Positions 17,597-26,401 of a stretch of DNA of 64,000 nt are shown one piece after another. The stretch is from an uncultured Collinsella sp. Its GTDB lineage: Bacteria > Actinomycetota > Coriobacteriia > Coriobacteriales > Coriobacteriaceae. The stretch is taken from contig CAUAWV010000004.1 of the NCBI GenBank assembly GCA_958433005.1, positions 1-64,000 on the forward strand, given 5' to 3'. Under the pieces are notes generated by a model that saw only the letters and a list, made by a program, of their open reading frames with translations, ran no database searches and was not told the DNA's origin. The position numbers were made by a program, and so were the translations under genes. How positions within the stretch are numbered: the stretch's first letter is position 1; each line of letters begins with the position of its first letter.

Positions 17597-18949
17597 ATGG
17601 CATTCAACGACTTGGTGGCTCAAAAAATAAAGGACTTTGAGCAACAGGGGATTCCGCAGGTCTTTGAGCGCGACCTTGATCTGGGCAACCCGCAGGAGCC
17701 AAAGCGCGACAACATCGTATATGTGATTGTGGGCGCCCGTCGTTGTGGAAAGACGTATCGCCTGTATCAGGAGATACGGCGGCTTCAGGGCCAAGGCGTC
17801 GAGCTTGACCGGATGCTATATTTCAATTTTGAGGATGAGCGCTTGCGTCCGTATGAGCCATCGCTACTAGCGGACGTGCTCGATACATTCTATGCACTAT
17901 ATCCTGCTGCTCGAGGCGAGGGCGCCTACCTTTTCTTTGACGAGATCCAGGAAATACCCGAATGGGGTGCGTTTCTGCGACGCGTGGTCGATACGGAGAA
18001 GGCGACCGTTTACGTGACGGGATCTTCTTCTAAGATGCTGTCCTCAGAACTTAAGAGCGAGTTCAGGGGCCGTTCTCTTGTGCGAGAGCTTTTTCCGTTG
18101 AGTTTTTCGGAATACGTCCGATATAAGACGGGGAGCGTTCCTGAGCCGGATGCACCCTTTTCATCGAGCGATGCAGCACTGCTTCGACATCATCTGATCG
18201 GATATCTCGAGCGAGGGGGATTCATCGCGACACTTGAGCAGACGCCCGCAGACGCGATTCAGCTGCTACAGGAATATGCGTCGCGAACGGTCGCCATGGA
18301 CGTCGTTGAACGTTACGACGTCAAGAACCCCCGTTTGGCCTCGCTGTTTCTGGCGCGGTGCATGGCATCTTCGGGACGAGAGCTGTCAGTGAACAAAGTG
18401 TACAACGAGTTCAAGAGCAGACAGATATCCGTCAGTCGAAATACGCTCAGCGACTTACTTGAGTATTACGAGGACGCCTACCTGCTGTTTTCGGTGCCGG
18501 AGTTCACGCGTTCGCTTGCAAATAATACGCGGTCTGCGTCTAAGGTCTACGCCGTCGATCCTGCGATGTTCGGAGCGTTCTCCCCCGCATCGGCATTGGA
18601 TCATGGTCAGAGGCTCGAGACCGCGGTGTTCAATGCGCTCAGAAGAAGGACCCCCGCCGTGCGGCCCGGTTCGGTTTGCCGCCTGCTGATTAAAGATAAG
18701 AATAAAAGCCATGAGGTGGACTTTGTGGCTGGGGATGCACTGCTCATGCAGGCTTACGGCCTGATTCAGGTAAGTGTGGATATGACAAGCGAGAAAACGC
18801 GCGAGCGCGAAATTGCCGCGCTCGATGCCGCGATGGCCCAGTTTGATCTTGGCGAGTCGGTAATCGTTACCATGGATGAGCAGGCCGATATTCCATGCAA
18901 ACACGGCGTGGTACATGCTGTGCCCGCATGGAAGTGGCTCCTTTCCTAA
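17597..18949 (+). CDS. AAA ATPase with C-terminal DUF4143 domain
   Basis: A 450-residue member of the AAA_14/DUF4143 group, a widespread prokaryotic ATPase family of unknown substrate that often includes stand-alone genes in variable regions. Walker A is GARRCGKT (46-53) and Walker B is YLFFDEIQEI (about 111-120); a TGSSSKML sensor-like segment follows. The DUF4143 part (about 200-430) contains FPLSFSEYVR, GGFIATLEQ and a nuclease-like end (KSHEVDFVAGDALLMQAYGLIQVSVDM). Start ATG with GGAG immediately behind a 25-bp palindrome. A lone gene with less biased codons than clpB, possibly horizontally acquired. Confidence 0.88.
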   Translation: MAFNDLVAQKIKDFEQQGIPQVFERDLDLGNPQEPKRDNIVYVIVGARRCGKTYRLYQEIRRLQGQGVELDRMLYFNFEDERLRPYEPSLLADVLDTFYALYPAARGEGAYLFFDEIQEIPEWGAFLRRVVDTEKATVYVTGSSSKMLSSELKSEFRGRSLVRELFPLSFSEYVRYKTGSVPEPDAPFSSSDAALLRHHLIGYLERGGFIATLEQTPADAIQLLQEYASRTVAMDVVERYDVKNPRLASLFLARCMASSGRELSVNKVYNEFKSRQISVSRNTLSDLLEYYEDAYLLFSVPEFTRSLANNTRSASKVYAVDPAMFGAFSPASALDHGQRLETAVFNALRRRTPAVRPGSVCRLLIKDKNKSHEVDFVAGDALLMQAYGLIQVSVDMTSEKTREREIAALDAAMAQFDLGESVIVTMDEQADIPCKHGVVHAVPAWKWLLS

Positions 18950-18993
18950 TCGTCTATGGATTTGCGAGGCCAGGACTCAGGTGTCATGGTCCG

Positions 18994-20475
18994 CTAGTCC
19001 TGGGCCTTGATGCTCGGCAGGAGAATCTGGGCGAGGTAGTCGGTCTCGAGTTTGGTCGCAGCGTCGGCCTTGCCGTCTTTGCCGACCAGTACGTTCTTGA
19101 TCTGGCTATAGGTGTAGCGGTTGCCGGTCGTGAGCTCGACAAGCTCAATGGCCGAGTCCATAGGGTAGGTCGACACGGGATTCTGCGTCCGTCCGTTGAT
19201 GGTCTGGGGCACCACGTACGGATAGACGGGACCGCTGGCGTAGACGGTATAACCGTTGCCTAGGTTGGCCGCACCCAAAACCGTATCGCCCTCATCGGGC
19301 GTAAAGCTCTCGCCCTCGCGCACTGCGACGAGCGTCACAATCGGTGTATCGCTGTCGCCGGCAAGATAGATGCATAGCGTGCTGCCATTTTGCCAAGTCT
19401 CGACCTTGCCGTACCACTCGACGGGGATATCGAGCTGGTAGAGGTCGGTTGCCTTGTGGCGGGCGTCGGCATCACGGGCCGCCTGTGCCTTTTGCGCGCT
19501 CACGGCATTGACGGCGGCGCCGCGCCGCGCGGTTGCCGCCTGCTGGAGCACCTTGGCGGTGGCGGCGGAGCTCGCGCCTCCCTCCTCGGCATATTTGGCG
19601 GCGGCATCGATCTGGTCGTCAGTCACCGTGTCGGCCGAAGGCACCTTGAGCTTAAAGGCGGCCTGGCTGCTTAGGTCCTGTCCGTCGCTCTTGATCGTGA
19701 CCTGCGCCTTGGTGGTCGGGACGGTATAGATGGTGCCGTCGGCCGCGATGGGAGAGGCAGCGATGGAGAGCGTGTAATCGCCGGGCAGCAGTTTGATGCC
19801 GCGGCCGTGCTCGTCAACATAGAGCGTTTCGCTCACGGATGAGCCATCAGCGTCCTGACCGCTCACCTGTACGGGAATCTTAGAGCTGGTGGAACAGTCG
19901 AGGCCCGCGGCATGCACGCCAATCTGCACCGACATCATCGTGTGGGCATTGGCGGCGACAGCGGCAGCCTGCTCTTGCTGATATCCGTTCCAGGCAGCAT
20001 AGCCTGCACCGCCGGCGACGAGCGCGACGGCCACGACACCGGCGACCATCAGATTGCGGCGCTTGGGCGACATCTTGCGATGGCGGACCTCGGCTTCGTG
20101 TGCCGAGGGAACGGACGGCAGGGGAATATCGCCCATGGCGATGGTCTCATCCACGGCTGGTGCGGAACCCAGGCCAGGAAGCTCGCGAGTCAGCGAATCT
20201 TCGGCCGGTAAGCTGTCGAGCAAGACGGTTTCCTCGCCCGTGTCGGATTCGGGCTGGTCGTCGGCCTCGCTATCGTCCTCTTCGGCTTCGTCAGGAGCGT
20301 CTTTGGCGTCGCCGCCTTCGTCCTCAGTGTCTTCGTGCACCTCGTCTTGCGCGTCGACGACCGAATCGCTAAACGAGAGCTCGTCTAGCGCGATCCGGTC
20401 AAGGCTCTCCAGGGCTTCGGCACATGCTTCCGCATCCTGGGCCGCATCCTCGCGGCCATACGTCTCATCGCTCAT
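18994..20475 (-). CDS. Membrane-anchored acidic protein, function unknown
   Basis: A 493-residue protein from an ATG at 20475 behind TTGGGGG. Residues 1-130 are very acidic and disordered-looking (EDEGGDAKDAPDEAEEDDSE). HRKMSPKRRN and one transmembrane helix (LMVAGVVAVALVAGGAGYAAW, about 144-164) follow, then an extracellular part of about 325 residues. The layout (acidic cytoplasmic tail, single helix, ectodomain) is that of an anchored cell-envelope or substrate-binding protein, and the cytoplasmic Thr-rich stretches could be targets of the Ser/Thr kinases encoded at 43973-54171. That link is speculative. A small hairpin overlaps the stop region (18969-19005). Confidence 0.75.
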   Translation of the reverse strand: MSDETYGREDAAQDAEACAEALESLDRIALDELSFSDSVVDAQDEVHEDTEDEGGDAKDAPDEAEEDDSEADDQPESDTGEETVLLDSLPAEDSLTRELPGLGSAPAVDETIAMGDIPLPSVPSAHEAEVRHRKMSPKRRNLMVAGVVAVALVAGGAGYAAWNGYQQEQAAAVAANAHTMMSVQIGVHAAGLDCSTSSKIPVQVSGQDADGSSVSETLYVDEHGRGIKLLPGDYTLSIAASPIAADGTIYTVPTTKAQVTIKSDGQDLSSQAAFKLKVPSADTVTDDQIDAAAKYAEEGGASSAATAKVLQQAATARRGAAVNAVSAQKAQAARDADARHKATDLYQLDIPVEWYGKVETWQNGSTLCIYLAGDSDTPIVTLVAVREGESFTPDEGDTVLGAANLGNGYTVYASGPVYPYVVPQTINGRTQNPVSTYPMDSAIELVELTTGNRYTYSQIKNVLVGKDGKADAATKLETDYLAQILLPSIKAQD

Positions 20476-20600
20476 ATATCCCCCAATGCAATATCGGCTC
20501 AACACTGTACCCAAAAATGGAGCCATATAAAGCGCATACGAAATATAAGATCCGTTTTAACCTGAGCGCATCGTTCGGCCGCATCCTCGCGGCAGCAAAA

Positions 20601-20637
20601 GGCCCCCGGAACGCGGACGAATCACATTCCGGGGGCT
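20601..20637 (-). terminator. Intrinsic terminator of the membrane protein/TetR operon
   Basis: A stem of about 10 bp (GGCCCCCGGAA pairing with TTCCGGGGG at 20627 onward), with CCTTTTG following on the minus strand. Confidence 0.75.
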
Positions 20638-20707
20638 CTGCAATGCGTTGAGTTGCGCGGAGCCGGCTATGCTGCTTCACATTCAAGCGGCGTTTGCGCC
20701 GGGCATG

Positions 20708-21715
20708 TTACTCGGCGTGTGCGTAATCCACCTTGGCGCGGCGGGCGGTAGCCTTCTCCCAATCGCTGGTGCCCTCAAAGACATCCTGCTTGTAGGGGTT
20801 GCGGCCGAGCTTCTTGGCACGGTAGGCGACGTAGATGATTGCGGCGACGTTGGCGACCAGTGCGGCGATTGAGACCGCGGTAGCGGCGCCGGGGTCGAGC
20901 GTGGAGTGGGTCACAAAGATGGACTCCTCCTGGAAGAACGGGAACACCTGGGCAAACATGCACCAAATGGCCAGCGTAAAGGCGCGGTTCTGAATCCAGC
21001 CGCCCTTGTTCCAGATAAAGGCGGCGACGGTGGGCGCCAGCAGCAGCGCAAAGCCGCAGAACCAGGAGTGGGTGGGCAGGCAGTTGTAGGTGTAGCAGAA
21101 GTTCCAGATATCGTAGGCGATGATGTAGACCCAGGTCATATCGGGCCACAGCATGTCGGTCTTGTCCTCGGAGGCGTAGACGCTCCACCAACCGGTCATG
21201 CAGAAGATGTTGATGATACCGGCGATGCCGTTGAACACGTTGTTCCAGCCGGCCAGCTGCGTAGCACCTTCGGAGGTGACCCAAGTGGACTGGCCCAGGA
21301 CAAAGAAGTGATAGGCGCTCTCAAAGTCGGACACGACGGCGATCATGATGTTGATGGCGACGATCACAAACGGCCACGCGCGGAACCAGTGTGCCTTGCC
21401 GATCTTGCCCCACTGATACTTAATGGCAATGAAGCCCCAGCAACCGGCCAGTGCCGCGTATACCTTGGCGTAGTGGAACCAGCTGTTCTGGTACACATGG
21501 GTGGGGTTGGTGAGCGCCCACTCGGCACCCTGTGAGACGCCAATGGCGATGGCGACGCAGTAGATGGTCATGGCCAGCGGAGCCACGCCAAAGATGATTG
21601 CCGCGCCCAGCTTGGTGCGGCGGCCGACCTCGTTGAGCACGATCAGGCCAATAAAGACCATGGCCCAGCCGGCCCAGTGGATAAGGGTATCGCTACCCCA
21701 AACATCGAACAGCAT
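20708..21715 (-). CDS. Polytopic membrane protein, DUF5692-like
   Basis: A 335-residue integral membrane protein with about nine hydrophobic helices and many Trp residues in loops (WAGWAMVFIGLIVL, WFHYAKVYAALAGCWGF, GGWIQNRAFTLAIWCMFAQVFPFF). It fits the DUF5692 family known mainly from Coriobacteriia; transported substrate unknown. Start ATG at 21715 with GGAGAG. It lies downstream of, and in the same direction as, the TetR gene (63-bp gap), and both are divergent from the Fe-S/FAD oxidoreductase. The three may form one response unit (export or sensing plus redox conversion of a compound). Confidence 0.72.
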   Translation of the reverse strand: MLFDVWGSDTLIHWAGWAMVFIGLIVLNEVGRRTKLGAAIIFGVAPLAMTIYCVAIAIGVSQGAEWALTNPTHVYQNSWFHYAKVYAALAGCWGFIAIKYQWGKIGKAHWFRAWPFVIVAINIMIAVVSDFESAYHFFVLGQSTWVTSEGATQLAGWNNVFNGIAGIINIFCMTGWWSVYASEDKTDMLWPDMTWVYIIAYDIWNFCYTYNCLPTHSWFCGFALLLAPTVAAFIWNKGGWIQNRAFTLAIWCMFAQVFPFFQEESIFVTHSTLDPGAATAVSIAALVANVAAIIYVAYRAKKLGRNPYKQDVFEGTSDWEKATARRAKVDYAHAE

Positions 21716-21778
21716 GCTGCTCTCCTTTCACACGCCCGCGGCCCCTCTTCCGATCGCGGGCAGTTTGGCCAAATGTCG

Positions 21779-22441
21779 TCAGTTCTGGGGCTTGCGCTCC
21801 GGATACTTGGCGGTATAGCCCTCGATGTGGAGTGTCGAGGCGATGATTTCCTTGACTGTCTCGTCGGGCACATCGGGGTGCGTGCGGATATACATCAACA
21901 GTCCCATGATGAGGGTGTAGAACGTCTCGTAGACATGGTCGATGCGCAGCTCATGATGGGCGACAAAATCCACCACGGTGGTGTCGCAGATGTACTGAGC
22001 CACGCGCTGAACCACGTTGTGCAAAAAGCCGCCGTAGAGCGCGCCACTGCTTGAGGTGAGCGTACTCGGCAGTTCGTGGCCGCTGGCGACCAGACGCTTA
22101 AAGAGCGGGGCGACGGTGTCGAGCGCGCCCTCGATATCGCCGACGGTGCGGCCGGCGTTCCACTGCTCGAGCTCGGAGATAAAGCCGTCGATCGCCTCGT
22201 CCATAACAGCGGTGACGGCGGCGTCCATATCGGCAAAGTAGTGGTAGAACAATGAACGCGTGCAGCCGGCTCGCTTGGTCACGGCCGATACCGATAGGTG
22301 GGACACGCCCAGCTCGGAGCTTACGGTGCGCACGGCATCGAGGATCTCGCGACGGCGTTCGTCGCCCGTCAGGCGCTTTGCCGCACTATCGGATGCGGGG
22401 ACGGCATCGACCACAGAGGTATCTGCTGTTTTGCCGCCCAT
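21779..22441 (-). CDS. TetR-family transcriptional regulator
   Basis: A 220-residue regulator. After a variable 25-residue N-terminus comes a TetR HTH (RREILDAVRTVSSELGVSHLS... KRAGCTRSLFYHYFADMDA, residues 28-75), then a helical ligand-binding domain. It probably represses its own operon and the divergent oxidoreductase through the paired TTGAC-N5-GTCAA palindromes at 22500-22537. Start ATG at 22441 with GGAAGG. Confidence 0.92.
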   Translation of the reverse strand: MGGKTADTSVVDAVPASDSAAKRLTGDERRREILDAVRTVSSELGVSHLSVSAVTKRAGCTRSLFYHYFADMDAAVTAVMDEAIDGFISELEQWNAGRTVGDIEGALDTVAPLFKRLVASGHELPSTLTSSSGALYGGFLHNVVQRVAQYICDTTVVDFVAHHELRIDHVYETFYTLIMGLLMYIRTHPDVPDETVKEIIASTLHIEGYTAKYPERKPQN

Positions 22442-22499
22442 GTTTTGCCGCCTTCCATCCTCTTTTGCCTGACCGTTCGCCTAACAGTCTTGAATATTG

Positions 22500-22537
22500 T
22501 TGACGGTTCGTCAATACTATTTTTGACACAATGTCAA
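22500..22537. promoter_or_regulatory. Twin TetR-type operators
   Basis: Two copies of the 15-bp palindrome TTGAC-N5-GTCAA at 22500-22514 and 22523-22537, with centres 23 bp apart (about two helical turns). They lie in the divergent gap between the TetR gene and the oxidoreductase. Confidence 0.7.
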
Positions 22538-22630
22538 CTAATGGCGGGTGAACGGCATGGGGGCATGTCCGGCCTGCAAAAAAGAGGGGCGCCGCGGCCT
22601 CGTCGGGCTGCGGCAAGAGAAGGGACAACC

Positions 22631-25408
22631 ATGATTCTCAACGGACCGGGAATTAGCTACACCGAGCCTGACATCGGTTCGGAGTTCGTGCCGCCGCTGC
22701 CGGAGCATCCGCGCGAGGCCATCGTCAAGCTGTGCGAGCACTGCACCAACCGTCTGCTGCATCGCGACGAGCTGCTGGGCTACGAGTACTGGTCGTTTGC
22801 CGAGGCCGCAACCGACGAGCAGGCCGAGGTACTCTGCAAGATGAAGATGCGCCGTCCCTATACGCTGCCCGAGATGGTCAAGCTCACCGGCATGCCCGAG
22901 GCCGATATCGAAAAAATGCTCGACGACATGAGCTACACGGGTCTGCTCGAGTACAACTGGGAAAACCCCGAGCGCGCCAAGCAGTGGGTGCTGCCCATGC
23001 TGGTGCCGGGTTCCGCCGAGTTCCTCAACATGCGCGTGAGCCAGCTCGAGGAGCATCCGGTCTATGCCAAGTTCTTTGAGCAGGCGTCCAAGGGACCGCT
23101 GTCCAAGGCCACGCCGATGGTGCCGCCCGGCGGTGCCGGCATCGGCATGCATGTCATTCCGGTCGAGAAGGCCATCGATGCCGCGAGCACCTCGGTGCCG
23201 ATCGAGCATATCGAGCATTGGCTCGACAAATACGAAGGTAAGTATGCCGCTAGCACCTGCAGCTGCCGCGCGAGCCGTCGCGTGATGGGAGAGGGCTGCG
23301 CCGACGACCCGGCCGATTGGTGCATCGCCGTGGGCGATATGGCCGACTACGTGGTCGAGACCGACCGCGGCCATTATGTGACGCGCGAGGAGGTCTACGA
23401 CATCCTGCGCCAGGCCGAGGACAACGGCTTTGTGCACCAGATCACCAACATCGACGGTGAGAACAAAATCTTCGCCATCTGCAACTGCAACGTCAACGTG
23501 TGCTACGCCCTGCGCACTTCGCAGCTGTTCAACACGCCCAACCTGTCGCGCTCGGCCTACGTCGCCAAGGTCGAGAAGGACAAGTGCGTGGCCTGCGGTC
23601 GCTGCGTTGAGGTGTGTCCGGCCGGCGCCGCCAAACTGGGCCAGAAGCTCTGTAGCAAAAAGGCTGGCGGACAGGTGCCCGAGTATCCGCGCCAGGAGCT
23701 GCCCGATGCCACCAAGTGGGACCACACCAAGTGGTCGCCCAACTACCGCAACGACAACCGTATCGAGACGCATGAGTCCGGCACCGCTCCCTGCAAGACG
23801 GCCTGCCCCGCGCACGTTGCCGTTCAGGGCTATTTGAAGCTCGCGGCGCAGGGCCGCTATGACGAGGCGTTGGCGCTCATCAAGCGCGAGAACCCGTTGC
23901 CCGCTATCTGCGGCCGTGTGTGCAACCGCCGCTGTGAGGATGCCTGCACCCGCGGTCGCGTGGACGAGGCCGTGGCCATCGACGAGGTCAAGAAGTTTAT
24001 CGCCCAGCGCGATCTGGATGCCGCGACTCGCTATGTCCCACCTGTGGTGACCCCGACGCGTGCCGGCGGCTTCGACCAGAAGATCGCCATCATCGGCGCC
24101 GGTCCGGCCGGTCTGTCCTGCGCCTTCTATCTGGCCGAGAAGGGCTACAAGCCCGTCGTGTTCGAGAAAAACGAGCGCCCGGGCGGCATGCTCACCTACG
24201 GCATTCCCAGCTTTAAGCTGCAGAAGGACGTTATCGAGGCCGAGGTCGAGGTCATTCGCCTGATGGGCGCCGAGTTCCGCTATGGCGTGGAGGTCGGTCG
24301 CGATGTGACGCTCGACGAGCTTCGCGCGCAGGGCTTTAAAGCCTTTTACGTGGCCATTGGCTGCCAGGGTGGCCGCCTTGCCGGTATTCCGGGCGAGGAT
24401 GCCGAGGACGTGACCGTGGCCGTCGACTTTTTGCGCGAGGTCAACAGCGGCAAGATCGACGCGCTGCCCGGGCGCACCATCGTGGTGGGCGGCGGCAACG
24501 TGGCCATCGATGTCGCGCGCAACGCCTGCCGTCTGGGTTCCGAGCACGTTGAGATGTTCTGCCTGGAGAGCGAGGTCAAGATGCCTGCCAGCGAGGAGGA
24601 GCGTCGCGAGGCCATTGAGGACGGCGCGCACATTAGCTGCGGCTGGGGCCCCAAGGAGATTCACCTGGACGAGGCCGGTCGTGTGTGCGGTATCACCTTT
24701 AAGCGCTGCACGCGTGTCTTTGACGACGAGGGCCGTTTTGCGCCCGAGTATGACGAGAACGACTTGCGCCGTGTCGATGCCGACCGTGTCGTCATGTCGA
24801 TTGGCCAGTCCATTGTGTGGGGCGACCTGCTGGCTGGCTCCAAGGTGGAGCTCGGCCGCAGCCAGGGTGCCCTTGCCGATCCGCAGACGTACCAGACCGC
24901 CGAGCCCGACATCTTTGTGGGCGGCGACGTCTACACCGGTCCCAGCTTTGCTATCGACGCCATCGCCGCCGGTCACGAGGCCGCCGTGTCCATCCATCGC
25001 TTTGTGCAGCCGGGCTCCACGCTCACCATCGGCCGCAACCAGCGCCGCTACACCGCGCTTGACCGCGACGATGTTGTGATTGAGAGCTATGACAACGCAA
25101 GCCGCGAGGTGGCACGTGTCGACCGCGAGCGCGAGAAGGCTGCGCCCTTTAGCGAGTACGTCGAGACCTTTACCGAGGAGCAGGTGCGCGCCGAGACCGC
25201 TCGCTGCTTGGGCTGCGGTGCCTCGATCGTCGACCCCAACAAGTGCATCGGCTGCGGCCTGTGCACCACCAAGTGCGCGTTTGACGCCATCCATCTGGAT
25301 CGCGACCGCCCCGAGTGCTCCACGATGGTCAAATACGAGCAAAAGCTCCCCAGCCTCGTCAAGTACGCTTTGAAGCGTGCGATCAAAATCAAATTTGGGA
25401 AGAAATAA
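22631..25408 (+). CDS. Multi-domain Fe-S/FAD NAD(P)H-dependent oxidoreductase (GltD-like)
   Basis: A 925-residue cytosolic redox protein. In order: an N-terminal domain with many cysteines (CEHCTNRL, TCSCRASRR, ICNCNVNVC); a ferredoxin motif CVACGRCVEVCP (about residue 318); a GltD-type Fe-S region (CKTACPAHVAVQGY, CGRVCNRRCEDAC); an FAD Rossmann motif GAGPAGLSCAFYLAEKGY; an NAD(P)H motif VVGGGNVAIDVARN; and a C-terminal 4Fe-4S region (CLGCGA, CIGCGLCTTKCAFDAI). Homologous modules move electrons between NAD(P)H, FAD and ferredoxin or a substrate domain. The substrate is unknown. ATG at 22631 follows GAAGGGA; open sequence upstream crosses the operators and is not used. Probably induced through the divergent TetR. 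Confidence 0.85.
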   Translation: MILNGPGISYTEPDIGSEFVPPLPEHPREAIVKLCEHCTNRLLHRDELLGYEYWSFAEAATDEQAEVLCKMKMRRPYTLPEMVKLTGMPEADIEKMLDDMSYTGLLEYNWENPERAKQWVLPMLVPGSAEFLNMRVSQLEEHPVYAKFFEQASKGPLSKATPMVPPGGAGIGMHVIPVEKAIDAASTSVPIEHIEHWLDKYEGKYAASTCSCRASRRVMGEGCADDPADWCIAVGDMADYVVETDRGHYVTREEVYDILRQAEDNGFVHQITNIDGENKIFAICNCNVNVCYALRTSQLFNTPNLSRSAYVAKVEKDKCVACGRCVEVCPAGAAKLGQKLCSKKAGGQVPEYPRQELPDATKWDHTKWSPNYRNDNRIETHESGTAPCKTACPAHVAVQGYLKLAAQGRYDEALALIKRENPLPAICGRVCNRRCEDACTRGRVDEAVAIDEVKKFIAQRDLDAATRYVPPVVTPTRAGGFDQKIAIIGAGPAGLSCAFYLAEKGYKPVVFEKNERPGGMLTYGIPSFKLQKDVIEAEVEVIRLMGAEFRYGVEVGRDVTLDELRAQGFKAFYVAIGCQGGRLAGIPGEDAEDVTVAVDFLREVNSGKIDALPGRTIVVGGGNVAIDVARNACRLGSEHVEMFCLESEVKMPASEEERREAIEDGAHISCGWGPKEIHLDEAGRVCGITFKRCTRVFDDEGRFAPEYDENDLRRVDADRVVMSIGQSIVWGDLLAGSKVELGRSQGALADPQTYQTAEPDIFVGGDVYTGPSFAIDAIAAGHEAAVSIHRFVQPGSTLTIGRNQRRYTALDRDDVVIESYDNASREVARVDREREKAAPFSEYVETFTEEQVRAETARCLGCGASIVDPNKCIGCGLCTTKCAFDAIHLDRDRPECSTMVKYEQKLPSLVKYALKRAIKIKFGKK

Positions 25409-25598
25409 AAAACGCAACAAACAAGAGAACGGCGTAGAGAACGGTTGGACAGCGAGCGAGTCCCAGGCGTGGCGAGGTGCCTTGAAAGAGGAGGGCATAG
25501 GGCTTTTGCCCATGCCCGACGATTGAAAGGCAGATCGTCCGTCTGGGGCTCGCGCAGCGTCAAGTCGACCGCCGTTCGTTAGAACGGCGGAAGAAAAA

Positions 25599-26027
25599 GT
25601 GCATGAATTAGGAATCGTCTATCACATCATTCGCGATGTCGAGAATGTGGCGCGCGCCAATGGCGTGAGTCGCGTTTCGAGCGTGACGCTGCTCCTGGGC
25701 GAGGTCTCGGGCGTCGTTCCCGATCTGCTGCTTGATGCTTGGCGCTGGGCGGCAGATAAAAAGCCTATCACGCAGGGCGCGGAGCTTATTGTGGAGCCTG
25801 TCGAGGCCGTGACGCATTGCGAGGCGTGCGGCTGCGACTACGCGACGGTCGAGCACGGCAAGACCTGCCCCCATTGCGGTAGCGGCGAGACCTATCTGCT
25901 GCAGGGCCAGGAGGTCATGATCAAGCAGATCGAGACCCCCGACGAGGACCCGACAGACGCTGCCCCCGACGGCCTATCCGATGCCCCCGATGCCGTCGAC
26001 GCCGCCAACCCCCTCCACATCGCCTAA
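25599..26027 (+). CDS. hypA: Hydrogenase nickel-insertion protein HypA
   Basis: A 142-residue nickel metallochaperone for [NiFe]-hydrogenase maturation. The GTG at 25599 gives Met1-His2-Glu3, and the N-terminal MHE is the conserved nickel site, which fixes the start. Structural zinc is bound by C74/C77 and C90/C93 (CEAC, CPHC). Residues about 108-142 are an acidic extension not needed in the family. No hydrogenase or other hyp gene is in this window. A hairpin at about 25569-25590 (CCGCCGTTC pairing with GAACGGCGG) ends at the ribosome site and may limit translation. Confidence 0.92.
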   Translation: MHELGIVYHIIRDVENVARANGVSRVSSVTLLLGEVSGVVPDLLLDAWRWAADKKPITQGAELIVEPVEAVTHCEACGCDYATVEHGKTCPHCGSGETYLLQGQEVMIKQIETPDEDPTDAAPDGLSDAPDAVDAANPLHIA

Positions 26028-26030
26028 CTT

Positions 26031-26084
26031 AGTCGTTGGGGACGTTCTTAAACGACTAGTCATTAAAGAACGTCCCTAACGACT
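26031..26084. repeat. Inverted repeat with GGGAC core after hypA
   Basis: 19-bp arms at 26031-26049 and 26066-26084 with one difference; the arms contain GGGGACGTTCTT or its complement. Same class as the repeats at 4409 and 9737. Confidence 0.7.
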
Positions 26085-26127
26085 ACTTTGCTAGAGCATA
26101 TTTCTTACCATTAGTCAAGCACCATCT

Positions 26128-26354
26128 GTTTAAACGAAATAGCCTCAACGCGAGCACATTTGTGTCTGTTTAAAACCGGCAATAATGAACAGCGTGCTCA
26201 ATTCGGTCATGTAAATAGATCAGCTATCAATCCTCAGCAGCAAATCAGCCAAAATACTGGAATGTAATCAACTTGTAACAAAACAAGACGTTTAAACAAA
26301 TAATGCTACCTTTTGCAGTTTTTCAAACAATTCTGCTGTATTTGCAGCTATACT
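26128..26354. promoter_or_regulatory. AT-rich PTS promoter region with GTTTAAAC sites
   Basis: The 370-bp gap before the PTS operon is unusually AT-rich for this genome. It holds GTTTAAAC at 26128-26135 and 26290-26297 and GTTTAAAA at 26168-26175, spaced as possible operator sites. A TATACT -10-like box lies at 26349-26354. No catabolite-responsive element or sigma-54 box is convincing. Confidence 0.35.
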
Positions 26355-26401
26355 CCATAACTGTCGTGTAGGAATTACGTAGACAAAAAGGAGGTTATGT
26401 G

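Noticed and set aside
22298..22630. N-terminal extension of the oxidoreductase
   Set aside because: The open frame crosses the TetR gene start and both operators; the ATG at 22631 has a ribosome site.
26100..26401. Sigma-54 promoter for the mannose-class PTS
   Set aside because: No GG-N10-GC element at suitable spacing and no LevR-type activator nearby.
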